Both the position numbers and the translations under genes were made by a program. Under the pieces are notes generated by a model. The model saw nothing but the letters and a program-made list of their open reading frames with translations. It did no database searches and was not told the DNA's origin. Positions 30,667 through 40,081 of a stretch of DNA of 64,000 nt are shown one piece after another. How positions within the stretch are numbered: the first letter of the stretch is position 1; the number at the start of each line of letters is the position of its first letter. This stretch comes from Pseudaeromonas aegiceratis (lineage in GTDB: Bacteria; Pseudomonadota; Gammaproteobacteria; Enterobacterales; Aeromonadaceae), in assembly GCF_046254905.1 (NCBI RefSeq), contig NZ_CP158016.1:2976001-3040000 (forward strand), written 5' to 3'.

Positions 30667-32073
30667 ATGACGAGTTCCCGTCACACCATAGGCCTGGGCG
30701 GCCAAATCCTCTTCATCCTCTGTGCCGTCCTCATCATCGACACCCTGACCGCCGCCGCGGCCCTGGGCCCCAGCGTCATCGGCTGGTGGGCCATCACCCT
30801 GGTGGCCTTCGTGGTGCCCTATGCCCTGATCGCCACCGAGCTGGGCACCGCCTACCCGGCGGATGGCGGCCTGTATGACTGGGTCAAGCGCGCCTTTGGC
30901 GACAAGATGGCCGCCCGCACCTCCTGGCTCTACTGGATCAACGTGGGTCTGTGGATGCCCGCCGTCTATATCCTGTTTGCCGGCATGGCCTCCGAGCTGT
31001 TCGATCTGGAGCTGAGCCTGGCCGCTCAGGTCGGGCTGTGTATCCTGCTCACCTGGCTGACCGTCTGGTTCTGCAATGTGGCGGTGGATATCGGGGTAGG
31101 GATCAGCAAGATTGGCGCCCTGCTGAAGATGGTGGTGATCCTGGCGCTGGGGGTGGCCGGCTTTATCTATGCCAAAGAACACGGCATGGCCAATGAGCTG
31201 ACCTGGCAGAGCATGCTACCCTCCTTCGAAGGCGGTGTCGGCTTCCTGCCGGCCATCATCTACAACCTGCTGGGGCTGGAGCTGGTGGCCTGCCTGGGCC
31301 GAGATCTCAAGGATCCGGTGCGCAGCATGCCCAAGGCCATGCTGCTGGCCAGCCTGGCCATCGCCCTGCTCTACGTGTTCGGCACCCTGGGGATCCTGGC
31401 CGCCCTGCCGGTGGATCAAGTGGGTCTGGTGGCCGGTCTCACCGACGCCCTCAAGGTACTGTTTGCCGACCTGCCCTACGGCCAGTTCTGGGTGATGGGG
31501 CTGGGTATCCTCGGTCTGCTGACCCTGATCAGCAACATGGTGAGCTGGACCATGGGCTCCAGCCGTGCCGCCGCCGAATCCGCCCAGGCGGGCGAGCTAC
31601 CGGCCCTGCTGGGCTACCGTCACCGTCGCCTGGGCACCCCGGTGGGCGCCAACTGCCTCACCGGCCTAGTCTCCACCCTGGTGATCCTCTGCTACGGCCT
31701 GCTGGCCCAGGATAACGACGAACTGTTCTGGACCGTGTTCGCCTTCTCCAGCACCGTCTTCCTGCTGCCCTACCTGCTGATGTTCGCCGCCTTCTTGCGC
31801 CTGCGCCTCAAGGACGCCCGTCACCCACGGCCCTTCCCGCTGCCCGCCAGCCGGCCGCTGGCCTGGCTGCTGACCGGCTGCAGCCTGCTGTTCATCCTCG
31901 GCGCCCTGCTGCTGTTCATCTTCCCGCAGCTGGCCGAGGGGATCATCGACTGGCAGGAGAGCAGCCCGCTGCTGCTGGGCCTGGGGCTGACCCTGCTGCT
32001 GGGCGAGGTGTTGATCCACCGCCGCCTGGGCCGAACCGCTCAACCCAAGATAGCCCGCCACACCGCAGGCTAA
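30667..32073 (+). CDS. APC-superfamily amino-acid permease
   Basis: The 468-residue product has about 12 membrane helices. The first runs GGQILFILCAVLIIDTLTAAAALGPSVIGWW, with the discontinuous TM1 typical of APC transporters, and TM6 contains FLPAIIYNLLGLELVACLGRDLKDP. The overall pattern fits glutamate/GABA- or arginine-type exchangers and YjeM-like permeases, but the substrate cannot be assigned. AGGAGG lies 5 bases before the ATG. A LysR regulator is divergent, and a strong terminator follows. Confidence 0.88.
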   Translation: MTSSRHTIGLGGQILFILCAVLIIDTLTAAAALGPSVIGWWAITLVAFVVPYALIATELGTAYPADGGLYDWVKRAFGDKMAARTSWLYWINVGLWMPAVYILFAGMASELFDLELSLAAQVGLCILLTWLTVWFCNVAVDIGVGISKIGALLKMVVILALGVAGFIYAKEHGMANELTWQSMLPSFEGGVGFLPAIIYNLLGLELVACLGRDLKDPVRSMPKAMLLASLAIALLYVFGTLGILAALPVDQVGLVAGLTDALKVLFADLPYGQFWVMGLGILGLLTLISNMVSWTMGSSRAAAESAQAGELPALLGYRHRRLGTPVGANCLTGLVSTLVILCYGLLAQDNDELFWTVFAFSSTVFLLPYLLMFAAFLRLRLKDARHPRPFPLPASRPLAWLLTGCSLLFILGALLLFIFPQLAEGIIDWQESSPLLLGLGLTLLLGEVLIHRRLGRTAQPKIARHTAG

Positions 32074-32075
32074 AT

Positions 32076-32107
32076 AAAAAGCCCCGCTCAAATGAGCGGG
32101 GCTTTTT
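32076..32107. terminator. Bidirectional terminator, permease / VOC gene
   Basis: AAAAAGCCCCGCTC / GAGCGGGGCTTTTT with a short AAAT loop lies between the stops of the convergent permease and VOC genes and has T runs both ways. Confidence 0.9.
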
Positions 32108-32121
32108 CCTTATGGTCGCGG

Positions 32122-32493
32122 TTAGCCGCCTTTCGGCGAGCAAAACCACAGCTTGTTGCCCTCGCTGTCGAGAAAGCTGCCCACCAAGAAGGCCTCGTCG
32201 TACAGGGCCACCGGATCCACCACCCGAACACCCAATGCCTCCAGGGCGGCCTGGGTCTCTAGCGCGGCGTCCACCGCCAGGGTGACCCTGGGGTTAGGCT
32301 GCTCGGTGGGCGCCACCTCGCCGTCGTCCTTCAGCATCAGTATGCTGCCCCCCAGGCGATAGCCCAGGACCAGCCCCGCCTCCTCGGCCACCGGCAGCCC
32401 CAGAACCTCGCCGTAAAACTGTTGCGCGCGGGCCAGATCCGTCACCGCCAGGGCGACGACCTCCACGTTGCGCAAGCCCAATGTATGTTGCAT
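32122..32493 (-). CDS. VOC-superfamily (glyoxalase/bleomycin-resistance-like) protein
   Basis: The 123-residue product is a single vicinal-oxygen-chelate domain with two beta-alpha-beta-beta-beta modules: VEVVALAVTDLARAQQFYGEVLGLPV and the second containing DPVALYDEAFLVGSFLDSEGNKLWF. The expected metal ligands are only partly present (no His in the first module), so it may not be an enzyme of the glyoxalase I type. Substrate unknown. It is monocistronic between two terminators. Confidence 0.82.
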   Translation of the reverse strand: MQHTLGLRNVEVVALAVTDLARAQQFYGEVLGLPVAEEAGLVLGYRLGGSILMLKDDGEVAPTEQPNPRVTLAVDAALETQAALEALGVRVVDPVALYDEAFLVGSFLDSEGNKLWFCSPKGG

Positions 32494-32630
32494 GTCTGCG
32501 CCTCCCGATTAACACGGAATCACAGCAGGCCGGGTGCTGGGCCCGGCATCCCGCAGGCCGCCTCGGTCCGCAGAGTAAAGGTGCCTGTAAATTACCAGTA
32601 TAGTTGTCACTGGCCGGCAGCCGGGTAATA

Positions 32631-32660
32631 AAAAGCCCCGGCACAGGGCCGGGGCTTTTT
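32631..32660 (-). terminator. Terminator of lysS
   Basis: AAAAGCCCCGGC / GCCGGGGCTTTT with a short ACAGG loop starts 15 bases past the lysS stop and has a T run on the minus strand. Confidence 0.85.
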
Positions 32661-32675
32661 GCTAGATGCTAGGCC

Positions 32676-34208
32676 TTACTTCTGCGGACGCAGGGCCGGG
32701 AACAGGATGACGTCGCGGATGGTGTGGCTGTTGGTGAACAGCATCACCAGGCGGTCGATGCCGATGCCTTGGCCGGCGGTGGGCGGCAGACCGTGCTCCA
32801 GGGCGGTGACGAAGTCGGCGTCATAGAACATGGCCTCGTCGTCACCGGCTTCTTTTTGTTGCACCTGGGCCTGGAAGCGCTCGGCCTGATCCTCGGCGTC
32901 GTTCAGCTCGGAGAAGCCGTTGGCCAGCTCGCGACCACCGATGAAGAACTCGAAGCGGTCGGTGATCTCCGGGTTGTCATCATTGCGACGCGCCAGCGGA
33001 GAAACGGCCGCCGGGTACTCGGTGATGAAGGTGGGCTGCATCAGCTGCGCTTCGGCGGTCTCTTCGAAGATGGCGGTGATGATGTGGCCCAGCTCCCAGC
33101 TCTTCATCAGGTCGATGTGCAGCCGCTTGGCCACGGCGGTGGCGCCTTCCAGCGTGGTCAGCTCCTCAGCCTGCACGCCCGGGGCGTACTTGAGGATGGC
33201 TTCGATCATGGTCAGACGGGCGAACGGCTGGCCGAAGTCAATCTCGAAGCCCTCTTCCCCTTCCTTGGCGTAGCGGATCCGGGTGGTGCCGTGGATGTCC
33301 TGGGCCAGGGTGCGCAGCATCTCCTCGGTCAAGTCCATCAGATCCCGGTAGTCGGCGTAGGCCATGTAGAATTCGAGCATGGTGAACTCGGGGTTGTGAC
33401 GCACCGAGATGCCTTCGTTGCGGAAGTTACGGTTGATCTCGTACACCCGCTCGAAGCCGCCCACCACCAGACGCTTGAGGTACAGCTCGGGGGCGATACG
33501 CAGGTACATGTCGATGTCCAGCGCGTTGTGGTGGGTGATGAAGGGCCGGGCGGAGGCACCGCCGGGGATCACCTGCATCATGGGGGTTTCCACTTCCATG
33601 AACTGCTTGGCGTTCAGGAAGTTGCGGATGCCGTTCACCACCTTGTTGCGGATCTGGAAGGTCTTGCGGGACTCTTCGTTGGCGATGAGGTCCAGGTAAC
33701 GCTGCCGGCAGCGGGCTTCCTGGTCGGTCAGACCCTTGTGCTTCTCGGGCAGCGGGCGCAGGGCCTTGGTCAGCAGGCGGATGTCGGAGACATGCACGGA
33801 CAGCTCACCGGCGTTGGTGCGGAACACTGTGCCTTCCACCCCGACGATATCCCCCAGATCCCACTTCTTGAACTGCTCGTTGTAGAAGCCTTCGACCAGA
33901 TCGTCACGGGTCACGTAGACCTGGATCTTGCCGCCCATGTCCTGCAGGGTGGCGAAGGAGGCCTTACCCATGATGCGGCGGGTCATGATACGGCCGGCGA
34001 TCTTCACCTTGACCGCCAGGGTCTCGAGCTCTTCGTTGCTCTTGTCGCCGTAAGCGGCATGGATGTCGCTGGAGATGTGGTCACGACGGAAGTCGTTGGG
34101 GAAGGCATTGCCCTGTTCCCGCAGTGCCGCCAGCTTGGTGCGGCGCTGGGCCATCTCGTTGTTCAGTTCCTGAACGTCCTGTTCCGGGGTTTGATTCTGT
34201 TCTGACAT
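32676..34208 (-). CDS. lysS: Lysyl-tRNA synthetase (class II)
   Basis: LysRS charges tRNA-Lys. The 510-residue product has the N-terminal OB anticodon-binding domain (VKVKIAGRIMTRRIMGKASFATLQDMGGKIQVYV is visible in parts). The class II motifs follow: motif 1 (FLNAKQFMEVETPMMQVIPGG), motif 2 (YEINRNFRNEGISVRHNPEFT) and motif 3 (GLPPTAGQGIGIDRLVML). It follows prfB by 17 bases; prfB-lysS co-transcription is conserved in enterics. Confidence 0.97.
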   Translation of the reverse strand: MSEQNQTPEQDVQELNNEMAQRRTKLAALREQGNAFPNDFRRDHISSDIHAAYGDKSNEELETLAVKVKIAGRIMTRRIMGKASFATLQDMGGKIQVYVTRDDLVEGFYNEQFKKWDLGDIVGVEGTVFRTNAGELSVHVSDIRLLTKALRPLPEKHKGLTDQEARCRQRYLDLIANEESRKTFQIRNKVVNGIRNFLNAKQFMEVETPMMQVIPGGASARPFITHHNALDIDMYLRIAPELYLKRLVVGGFERVYEINRNFRNEGISVRHNPEFTMLEFYMAYADYRDLMDLTEEMLRTLAQDIHGTTRIRYAKEGEEGFEIDFGQPFARLTMIEAILKYAPGVQAEELTTLEGATAVAKRLHIDLMKSWELGHIITAIFEETAEAQLMQPTFITEYPAAVSPLARRNDDNPEITDRFEFFIGGRELANGFSELNDAEDQAERFQAQVQQKEAGDDEAMFYDADFVTALEHGLPPTAGQGIGIDRLVMLFTNSHTIRDVILFPALRPQK

Positions 34209-34225
34209 GATGATTCCTGCTTTGC

Positions 34226-35324
34226 TTACAGCCCGGACTTCAGGCTGGCTTCAATAAACTTGTCCAGATCGCCGTCCAGCACCGCCTGGGTGTTGCGGGT
34301 CTCGACGCCGGTACGCAGATCTTTGATGCGGGCATCGTCCAGCACGTAGGAGCGGATCTGGCTGCCCCAACCTATGTCGGACTTGGTCTCTTCCAGCGCC
34401 TGCTTTTCGGCGTTCTGCTTCATGATCTCCAGCTCATACAACTTGGCCCGCAGCTGCTTCATGGCCTGGTCCTTGTTCTTGTGCTGGGAGCGGTCGTTCT
34501 GACACTGGGTCACGGTATTGGTGGGGATGTGGGTGATCCGCACCGCGGACTCGGTCCGGTTGACGTGCTGACCACCGGCGCCGGAGGCTCGGTAGACGTC
34601 GATGCGCAGATCCGCCGGATTGATCTCGATCTCGATGTCCTCATCAATTTCCGGATAGACGAAGGCGGAGCTGAAGGAGGTATGGCGACGGCCACCGGAA
34701 TCGAAGGGTGACTTGCGCACCAGGCGGTGTACGCCGATCTCGGTGCGCAGCCAGCCGAAGGCGTATTCACCGGTGAACTTGATGGTGGCGGACTTGATGC
34801 CGGCCACTTCCCCTTCGGAGCACTCGATCAGCTCAGGTTTGAAGCCGTGGGCTTCCCCCCAGCGCAGGTACATGCGCAGCAGCATGTTGGCCCAGTCCTG
34901 GGCCTCGGTGCCACCGGAGCCAGCCTGGATATCCATGTAGCAGTCGGAAGCGTCGTGGGGACCGGAGAACATGCGACGGAATTCCAGCTCGCCCAGCTTC
35001 TTCTCCAACGCGGCCAGCTCCTCCTCGGCCTCGTGGAAGGTCTGCTCGTCGTCGCCTTCCACCGCCAAGTCCACCAGCATGGCCACGTCGTCGGCCCCCT
35101 GGGTCAGATCGTCGATGGTCTTGACCACGCCTTCGAGGGCGGAGCGTTCCTTACCCAGGGCCTGGGCCCGTTCCGGCTCGTTCCACACATCCGGCTGCTC
35201 CAGCTCGGCGCTTACTTCTTCCAGACGCTCTTTCTTGGCGTCGTAGTCAAAGATACCCCCTCAGGAGTTCTGTCCGCTCAGACAGCTCCTTGAGAGTATT
35301 CAGTACGGGATTCACTTCAAACAT
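34226..35324 (-). CDS. prfB: Peptide chain release factor 2, with programmed +1 frameshift
   Basis: RF2 ends translation at UGA and UAA. The first 25 codons (from ATG at 35324, MFEVNPVLNTLKELSERTE...) end at an in-frame TGA (35249-35247). A +1 shift joins CTT to GAC and gives a 365-residue protein, the same length and shift site as E. coli. The stop-recognition tripeptide SPF (in RKSPFDSGG) and the catalytic GGQ (SGAGGQHVN) are present. Residue 246 is Ala, the common form, not the Thr found in E. coli K-12. Both halves are intact, so this is not a pseudogene. Confidence 0.97.
35246..35261 (-). promoter_or_regulatory. prfB programmed frameshift signal
   Basis: On the minus strand the sequence reads AGGGGGTATCTTTGAC: an internal Shine-Dalgarno-like AGGGGG, three bases, the slippery CTT, then TGA and C. 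This is the canonical RF2 autoregulatory signal: low RF2 lets the ribosome pause at the weak UGA-C and slip forward. Confidence 0.95.
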
Positions 35325-35655
35325 GAAGGAGGCTCTCACTTGGGTTTAGCGGGTCATCCCCGGGATGACCGAAACAATCGACCGCCCCTGACGCGGGCCG
35401 GCCATGAAAAGGGCAGTATTTTACCCAATCGGCTGGGGAATAGACAGCCAAAGCCGGCCTTTTTTGCCCACCAACCCCGCCGACGGATACCGAGGCACCA
35501 GAGTAAAAAAACCAACTATACAGACTGAATTGCCTTATTATTCACCACCAAGACGTGGGGCCACCGCGTCTCTTCCCAATACAATACCCATCAGGTCCGG
35601 CGTGTGCCTCACGGCAACTTCCCCAACACCCCGGCCCAGGAACGAAGGACCCTGA
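35325..35655. other. 331-bp divergent intergenic region, prfB / chemoreceptor
   Basis: It separates prfB (minus) from the dCache receptor gene (plus). A perfect inverted repeat, GGTCATCCC-C-GGGATGACC, lies at 35352-35370, 28 bases before the prfB ATG. An AT-rich stretch at about 35500-35545 probably holds the receptor's promoter. On the minus side TAAAAT near 35413-35418 is a possible -10 for prfB, without a good -35. No gene was found in it. Confidence 0.5.
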
Positions 35656-37521
35656 ATGAACTCCATGACACTGAAGCAAAAAATCCTGCTGACGGTGAGC
35701 CTGGCGCTGGCCTGCGCCATCCTGCTGCTCTCCGGACTCGCCTACCGGGACAGCCGCCAGCAACTGCTCGACGACAACTTCGCCCTGCTGCAGAGCCTGG
35801 GCAACGAAGGGGCCCGCTCCATCTCCAGCTGGCTGACCATCAAGCGCCAGGCGGTGGATGCCCTGGCCCAGCAGACCAATCTAGACTCCACCCGTGAGCT
35901 GAGCCTGCTGAAAAATGCCGGTGACTTCCTCACCGCCTACGTGGGAGACACCCTGGGCGGCATGAAGGATGAGAACCCGGCCTCCGACTACAGCGATTAC
36001 GACCCCCGCACCCGCCCCTGGTATCAGCAGGCCGAGCGGGAGGCCGGTACCGTAGTAACCCCGCCCTATGTGGATCACAACACCAAAAAGCTGGTCATCA
36101 CCCTGGCCCGTAAGATCAACGGCGGTGTGGTAGGGGCGGATCTGACCCTGGATACCGTGCTCAATACCGTCAACGCCATGAAGCTGCCGGAGAACGGCGT
36201 CGCCATCCTGGCGGACCAGGCCGGCAACATCGTCGCCTACAGCGACTTCAACCAGGTGCTCAAGCCCCTGGCGGATCTGATCCCCAGCCTGGATCGCAGC
36301 CAGCTGGATCGCATGCAGCAGGCCAAGGAGTTCAGCACCCTGAGCTGGCAGAACAAGGACCGGCTGGCCTGGGCCATCGCCGTACCCCAGACCGACTGGG
36401 AACTGGTGTTCCTGCTGGATAAAGACCAGACCCTCTCCCCCCTCTCCGGTTATCTGCTGAAGCAGGTCGGCGTGGCCCTCTTGGTGCTGCTCATCAGCCT
36501 GCTGGTCATCAACGGCCTGCTGAACCTGGTGCTGCGCCCCCTGGGGGTGGTCTCCGGCGCCCTGGCGCGCATCGCCGACGGTAACGGCGATCTGACCCAG
36601 CGCATTCGCCTGGACAGTCGGGACGAGGTGGGCCAGCTGGCGGAAAACTTCAACCGCTTCGTCGGCAGCCAGCACGAGCTCATCGGCCACATCCGTAACG
36701 AGGCCGGTCTGCTGGGACAGGCCGCCAGCGATGGCCTGCAGCGCAGCCACGGCACCGTCAACGAGCTGGGCCGCCAGCAGCAGGAGATCGCCATGGTGGC
36801 CACCGCCGTCACCGAGATGGCCTCCGCAACCGCCGAGATCGCCCATAACGCCGAGAACACCGCCACCGCCGCCCAGCAGTCCGCCACCAGCAGCGACCAG
36901 GGCCGCAACCTGGTGAACCAGACCCGAGGCTCCATCACCCAGCTGGCCAACGGCGTGGGGGAAGCCACCGAGGTCATCGGCGAGCTGAGCCGCCACGCCC
37001 ATGACATCTCCGGGGTGCTGGCCACCATCCAGAGCATCGCCGAACAGACCAACCTGCTGGCGCTGAACGCCGCCATCGAGGCGGCCCGGGCCGGCGAGCA
37101 CGGTCGCGGCTTTGCCGTGGTAGCCGACGAGGTGCGGGTGCTGTCCAAGCGCACCGCCACCTCCACCACAGAAATCCAGACCACCATAGAGACGCTGCAG
37201 AAGACCACCGGGCAAGCGGTGGACATCATGGACAAGAGCCGCCAACTGGCGGAGCGCAGTGTCAGTGATGCCGAGGCGGCCACCGCAGCCCTGGAGGAGA
37301 TCACCCAGGCCATCGGCCTCATCTCCGACATGTCCAGCCAGATCGCCACCGCCGCCGAGGAGCAGAGCAAGGTGACCGAGGAGATCACCATGAACGTCAC
37401 CGCCATCAAGGAGGTGGGGGATCAGCTGACCGACGACGCCCAACAGGCCCGCAATGAATCCGACCGTCTGCAGCAGCAGGCCGACAGCCTCAACCAGAAG
37501 GTGGCGCGCTTTATCCTGTGA
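35656..37521 (+). CDS. Methyl-accepting chemotaxis protein with dCache_1 amino-acid-type sensor
   Basis: The 621-residue product has TM1 (about 10-28), a periplasmic double-Cache domain (about 35-270), TM2 (about 276-298), HAMP, and the signalling domain with IAEQTNLLALNAAIEAARAG and FAVVADEVRVLSKRT. The sensor carries the amino-acid-binding signature of the dCache_1AA group: Tyr115, Arg120, Trp122, Tyr123 (YDPRTRPWY), then Tyr138/Asp140 and Asp162. Amino acids or close derivatives are therefore the likely ligands. AAGGA precedes the ATG. It is inserted between prfB and recJ, genes that are neighbours in enterics. Confidence 0.93.
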   Translation: MNSMTLKQKILLTVSLALACAILLLSGLAYRDSRQQLLDDNFALLQSLGNEGARSISSWLTIKRQAVDALAQQTNLDSTRELSLLKNAGDFLTAYVGDTLGGMKDENPASDYSDYDPRTRPWYQQAEREAGTVVTPPYVDHNTKKLVITLARKINGGVVGADLTLDTVLNTVNAMKLPENGVAILADQAGNIVAYSDFNQVLKPLADLIPSLDRSQLDRMQQAKEFSTLSWQNKDRLAWAIAVPQTDWELVFLLDKDQTLSPLSGYLLKQVGVALLVLLISLLVINGLLNLVLRPLGVVSGALARIADGNGDLTQRIRLDSRDEVGQLAENFNRFVGSQHELIGHIRNEAGLLGQAASDGLQRSHGTVNELGRQQQEIAMVATAVTEMASATAEIAHNAENTATAAQQSATSSDQGRNLVNQTRGSITQLANGVGEATEVIGELSRHAHDISGVLATIQSIAEQTNLLALNAAIEAARAGEHGRGFAVVADEVRVLSKRTATSTTEIQTTIETLQKTTGQAVDIMDKSRQLAERSVSDAEAATAALEEITQAIGLISDMSSQIATAAEEQSKVTEEITMNVTAIKEVGDQLTDDAQQARNESDRLQQQADSLNQKVARFIL

Positions 37522-37550
37522 TGCCGTTGAGTGAGCGCAGACCAAATGCA

Positions 37551-37582
37551 CAGGGCCCGCCATTGGCGGGCCCTGTTCTTTT
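37551..37582 (+). terminator. Terminator of the dCache receptor gene
   Basis: CAGGGCCCGCC / GGCGGGCCCTG with a short ATT loop followed by TTCTTTTC, 30 bases past the stop. There is no good T run on the minus strand, so it would not serve recJ well. Confidence 0.75.
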
Positions 37583-37596
37583 CAATCGATCCCCCG

Positions 37597-39315
37597 TTAT
37601 AGGGGATTGAGCACCGACACCAGCAGCTGCACGTTGCGATTGCCCCGCCACTCGTTGATATCCAGCCGGTAACCCAGCGCCACCCACTGCACCGAGGCGT
37701 CGGGCCAGCGTGCCAGATCCACATTGAAGGCGATGGCATCCAGGGTGGGACCGCCGGCCTCCGGCTGCACCTGCATCTTCAGGTGCTTGGCCCCCACCAG
37801 CCGCTGGGCCAGCAGGCGGAAACGGCCGTCGAAGGCCGGCTCGGGGAAGGCCTGGCCCCAGGGACCGCCGTCCCGCAGCGCCTCGGCCAGGCTCAGGGTC
37901 AGCTCGTCCGGCGCCAGCTCGCCGTCGGAGAGCCAGTAGCCGGTGCGCAGCTCAGGCGCCAGCCATTCCTCGGCCAGGGTGACAAACTGCTGCTCGAACG
38001 CCGGTAGATGGGCACTGGGCAGGCTCAAACCCGCCGCCATGGCGTGACCACCGAACTTGCTGATGAGGCCCGGCTGCAGGGTGTCGAGCCGCTCCAGCAG
38101 ATCCCGCAGGTGCAGGCCGGGCACCGAGCGCCCCGACCCCTTGAGTTCCCCCTCGCCGGCCTCGGCAAAGGCGATCACCGGTCTGTGGAAGCGCTCCTTG
38201 ATCCGCGAGGCCACCAGCCCCACCACCCCCTGGTGCCAGTCGGGCCGGTAGAGCACCAGTCCCGCCGGCGGCTCGGCGCCGAAATCCAGCGACTGCAGTC
38301 CCGCCAGGGCCTCCTGCTGCATGCTCTGCTCTATTTCCTTGCGCTCCTGGTTCAGGCTGTCCATCTCGCTGGCCAGGGTACGGGCGCGATTCATGTCGTC
38401 ACACAGCAGGCAGTCGATGCCCAGACTCATGTCATCGAGCCGCCCCACGGCGTTGAGCCGCGGGCCGAGGAAGAAGCCCAGATCGCTGGCGGTGAGCTGG
38501 CTCAGGGTCCGCCCCGCCACCTCGCACAGGGCCCGCAGCCCGGGACGACACTGGCCGGCACGGATGCGCTGCAGCCCCTGGTGCACCAAGATGCGGTTGT
38601 TGGCATCCAGCGGCACCACGTCCGCCACCGTGCCCAGCGCCACCAGATCCAGCCACTGGGCCACATTCACCGCCGGCTTGTCGGCAAACCAGCCCAACTT
38701 ATCCAGGTGGCTGCGCAGGGCCGCCATCAGGTAGAAGGCCACCCCCACCCCGGCCAGAGCCCCCGAGCCGAAGCCGCAGTCCGCCTGATTGGGGTTGATG
38801 ATGGCGTCGGCCGCCGGCAATTCGGGGCCGGGCAGGTGGTGGTCGGTCACCAGCACCGCCATGCCCGCCGCCTTGGCCGCCGCCACGCCGGCCAGGCTGG
38901 AGATGCCGTTGTCCACCGTGATGAGCAGCTGGGCCTGGCGCTGCACCGCCAGGGTGACGATCTCCGGCGACAGGCCATAGCCGTATTCGAAGCGGTTGGG
39001 CACCAAAAAGGCCACCTGGTGGGCGCCGAAGGCCCGCAGGGCCAGCACCATCAGGGCCGTGCTGGTGGCGCCGTCGGCATCGAAGTCGCCGACGATGAGG
39101 ATGCGCTGCTGCTGACGCAGCGCCGTCTCCAGCAGGGACAGGGCCGCACTGAGGCCCTTGAGGCCGGCGGGGGGCAGCAGGCCGCTGGTCTGGCGATTGA
39201 GTTCGGCAGGCGCCGTCACGCCACGGCTGGCGTAGATCTGCCGCAGGCGCGGCGGCAGTTCGGCCGGCAGGGCGGAATCATCCACAAGGGGGCGGCGGCG
39301 GATCAACTGGGTCAT
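37597..39315 (-). CDS. recJ: Single-stranded-DNA-specific 5'-3' exonuclease RecJ
   Basis: RecJ degrades single-stranded DNA 5'-3' in RecF-pathway recombination and mismatch repair. The 572-residue product has the DHH phosphoesterase motifs (ILIVGDFDADGATSTAL, ITVDNGI, LVTDHHLPG), a DHHA1 region (KFGGHAMAAGLSLP) and a C-terminal OB fold. The frame is open to 39402, but MTQLIRRRP gives the family start. In E. coli dsbC and xerD lie just upstream; here an HD-domain gene is divergent from it. Confidence 0.95.
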   Translation of the reverse strand: MTQLIRRRPLVDDSALPAELPPRLRQIYASRGVTAPAELNRQTSGLLPPAGLKGLSAALSLLETALRQQQRILIVGDFDADGATSTALMVLALRAFGAHQVAFLVPNRFEYGYGLSPEIVTLAVQRQAQLLITVDNGISSLAGVAAAKAAGMAVLVTDHHLPGPELPAADAIINPNQADCGFGSGALAGVGVAFYLMAALRSHLDKLGWFADKPAVNVAQWLDLVALGTVADVVPLDANNRILVHQGLQRIRAGQCRPGLRALCEVAGRTLSQLTASDLGFFLGPRLNAVGRLDDMSLGIDCLLCDDMNRARTLASEMDSLNQERKEIEQSMQQEALAGLQSLDFGAEPPAGLVLYRPDWHQGVVGLVASRIKERFHRPVIAFAEAGEGELKGSGRSVPGLHLRDLLERLDTLQPGLISKFGGHAMAAGLSLPSAHLPAFEQQFVTLAEEWLAPELRTGYWLSDGELAPDELTLSLAEALRDGGPWGQAFPEPAFDGRFRLLAQRLVGAKHLKMQVQPEAGGPTLDAIAFNVDLARWPDASVQWVALGYRLDINEWRGNRNVQLLVSVLNPL

Positions 39316-39445
39316 GGCATCACACTGGCAACGGAGCAGGCGCCAGACCTTAGCCCGAAGCCCGACCGGGTGCAACCTTGCCTTGGCGCGCCAGGGCGGC
39401 AATCATGGGGTTTTCTCTTTTAGCTGTTCCGACCAAGGAGCCCCC

Positions 39446-40048
39446 ATGATCCCAGACTGGCGCCAAGCCATCGCCGACTATATCCGCGAACAAGCCCGCC
39501 CGGTGGACAAGTACAGCCACCAGCCCCGCCTATATGCCCTGGCCTGCCGTCTGGGCACCGGCCTGGACCATGACGATGAGGTGCTTTACGCCGCCTGCTG
39601 GCTGCACGATCTGGGGGTGTTTATCGGCCACAGGCCCGAGGATCCGGCCCAGCTGGCCCGCTGGGACAACCTGGCCTACGCCCTGGATAAGGTGCCGGGG
39701 CTGCTGGCCGGCTGGGGCTTTCCGGCGACCAAGATCCCCGCCGTGCTGGAGGCCATCGCCCAGCATATGCCAGCCTCGCGGCCCGAGGCGCCCGCCGCCG
39801 TGCTGCTGCATGATGCGGATCTGCTGGAGCAGCTGGGGGCCGTGGGCCTGCTGCGCGCCATCGCCAAGGTGGGCCGGGACACCCGCTACGCCACCTTTGC
39901 CGATCTGCTGCCGGTGCTGACCCGAGCCCAGGCCCTGCCCGAACAGCTGATCCTGCCCCAGGCCCAGGCTGAGGCGGCGCCGCGCCTGGCGCTGCTGACG
40001 CTGTTCTTGTCTCAGCTGGCGGAGGAGGCCCAGGGGGCGCCCTTGTAA
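39446..40048 (+). CDS. HD-domain metal-dependent phosphohydrolase, substrate unknown
   Basis: The 200-residue product is a stand-alone HD domain. It shows the ligand set H (KYSHQPRLYALA), HD (CWLHDLGVF), H (AIAQHMP) and D (LLHDADLLEQLGAVG), so it should be catalytically competent. There is no GYP motif, so it is not an HD-GYP c-di-GMP phosphodiesterase. AAGGAG lies 5 bases before the ATG. It is divergent from recJ and convergent with the VpsR-like gene. The nucleotide or other substrate is not predictable. Confidence 0.85.
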   Translation: MIPDWRQAIADYIREQARPVDKYSHQPRLYALACRLGTGLDHDDEVLYAACWLHDLGVFIGHRPEDPAQLARWDNLAYALDKVPGLLAGWGFPATKIPAVLEAIAQHMPASRPEAPAAVLLHDADLLEQLGAVGLLRAIAKVGRDTRYATFADLLPVLTRAQALPEQLILPQAQAEAAPRLALLTLFLSQLAEEAQGAPL

Positions 40049-40081
40049 CCCTTGCCCCGCCGGAATAGGAGACAGGCGAGA

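Noticed and set aside
34226..35324. prfB as a pseudogene broken by a stop at codon 26
   Set aside because: The stop is the programmed frameshift site, with all its signal elements present and a full-length product after the +1 shift.
39446..40048. HD-domain protein as a c-di-GMP phosphodiesterase
   Set aside because: It is a plain HD domain with no GYP motif; a c-di-GMP role cannot be claimed.
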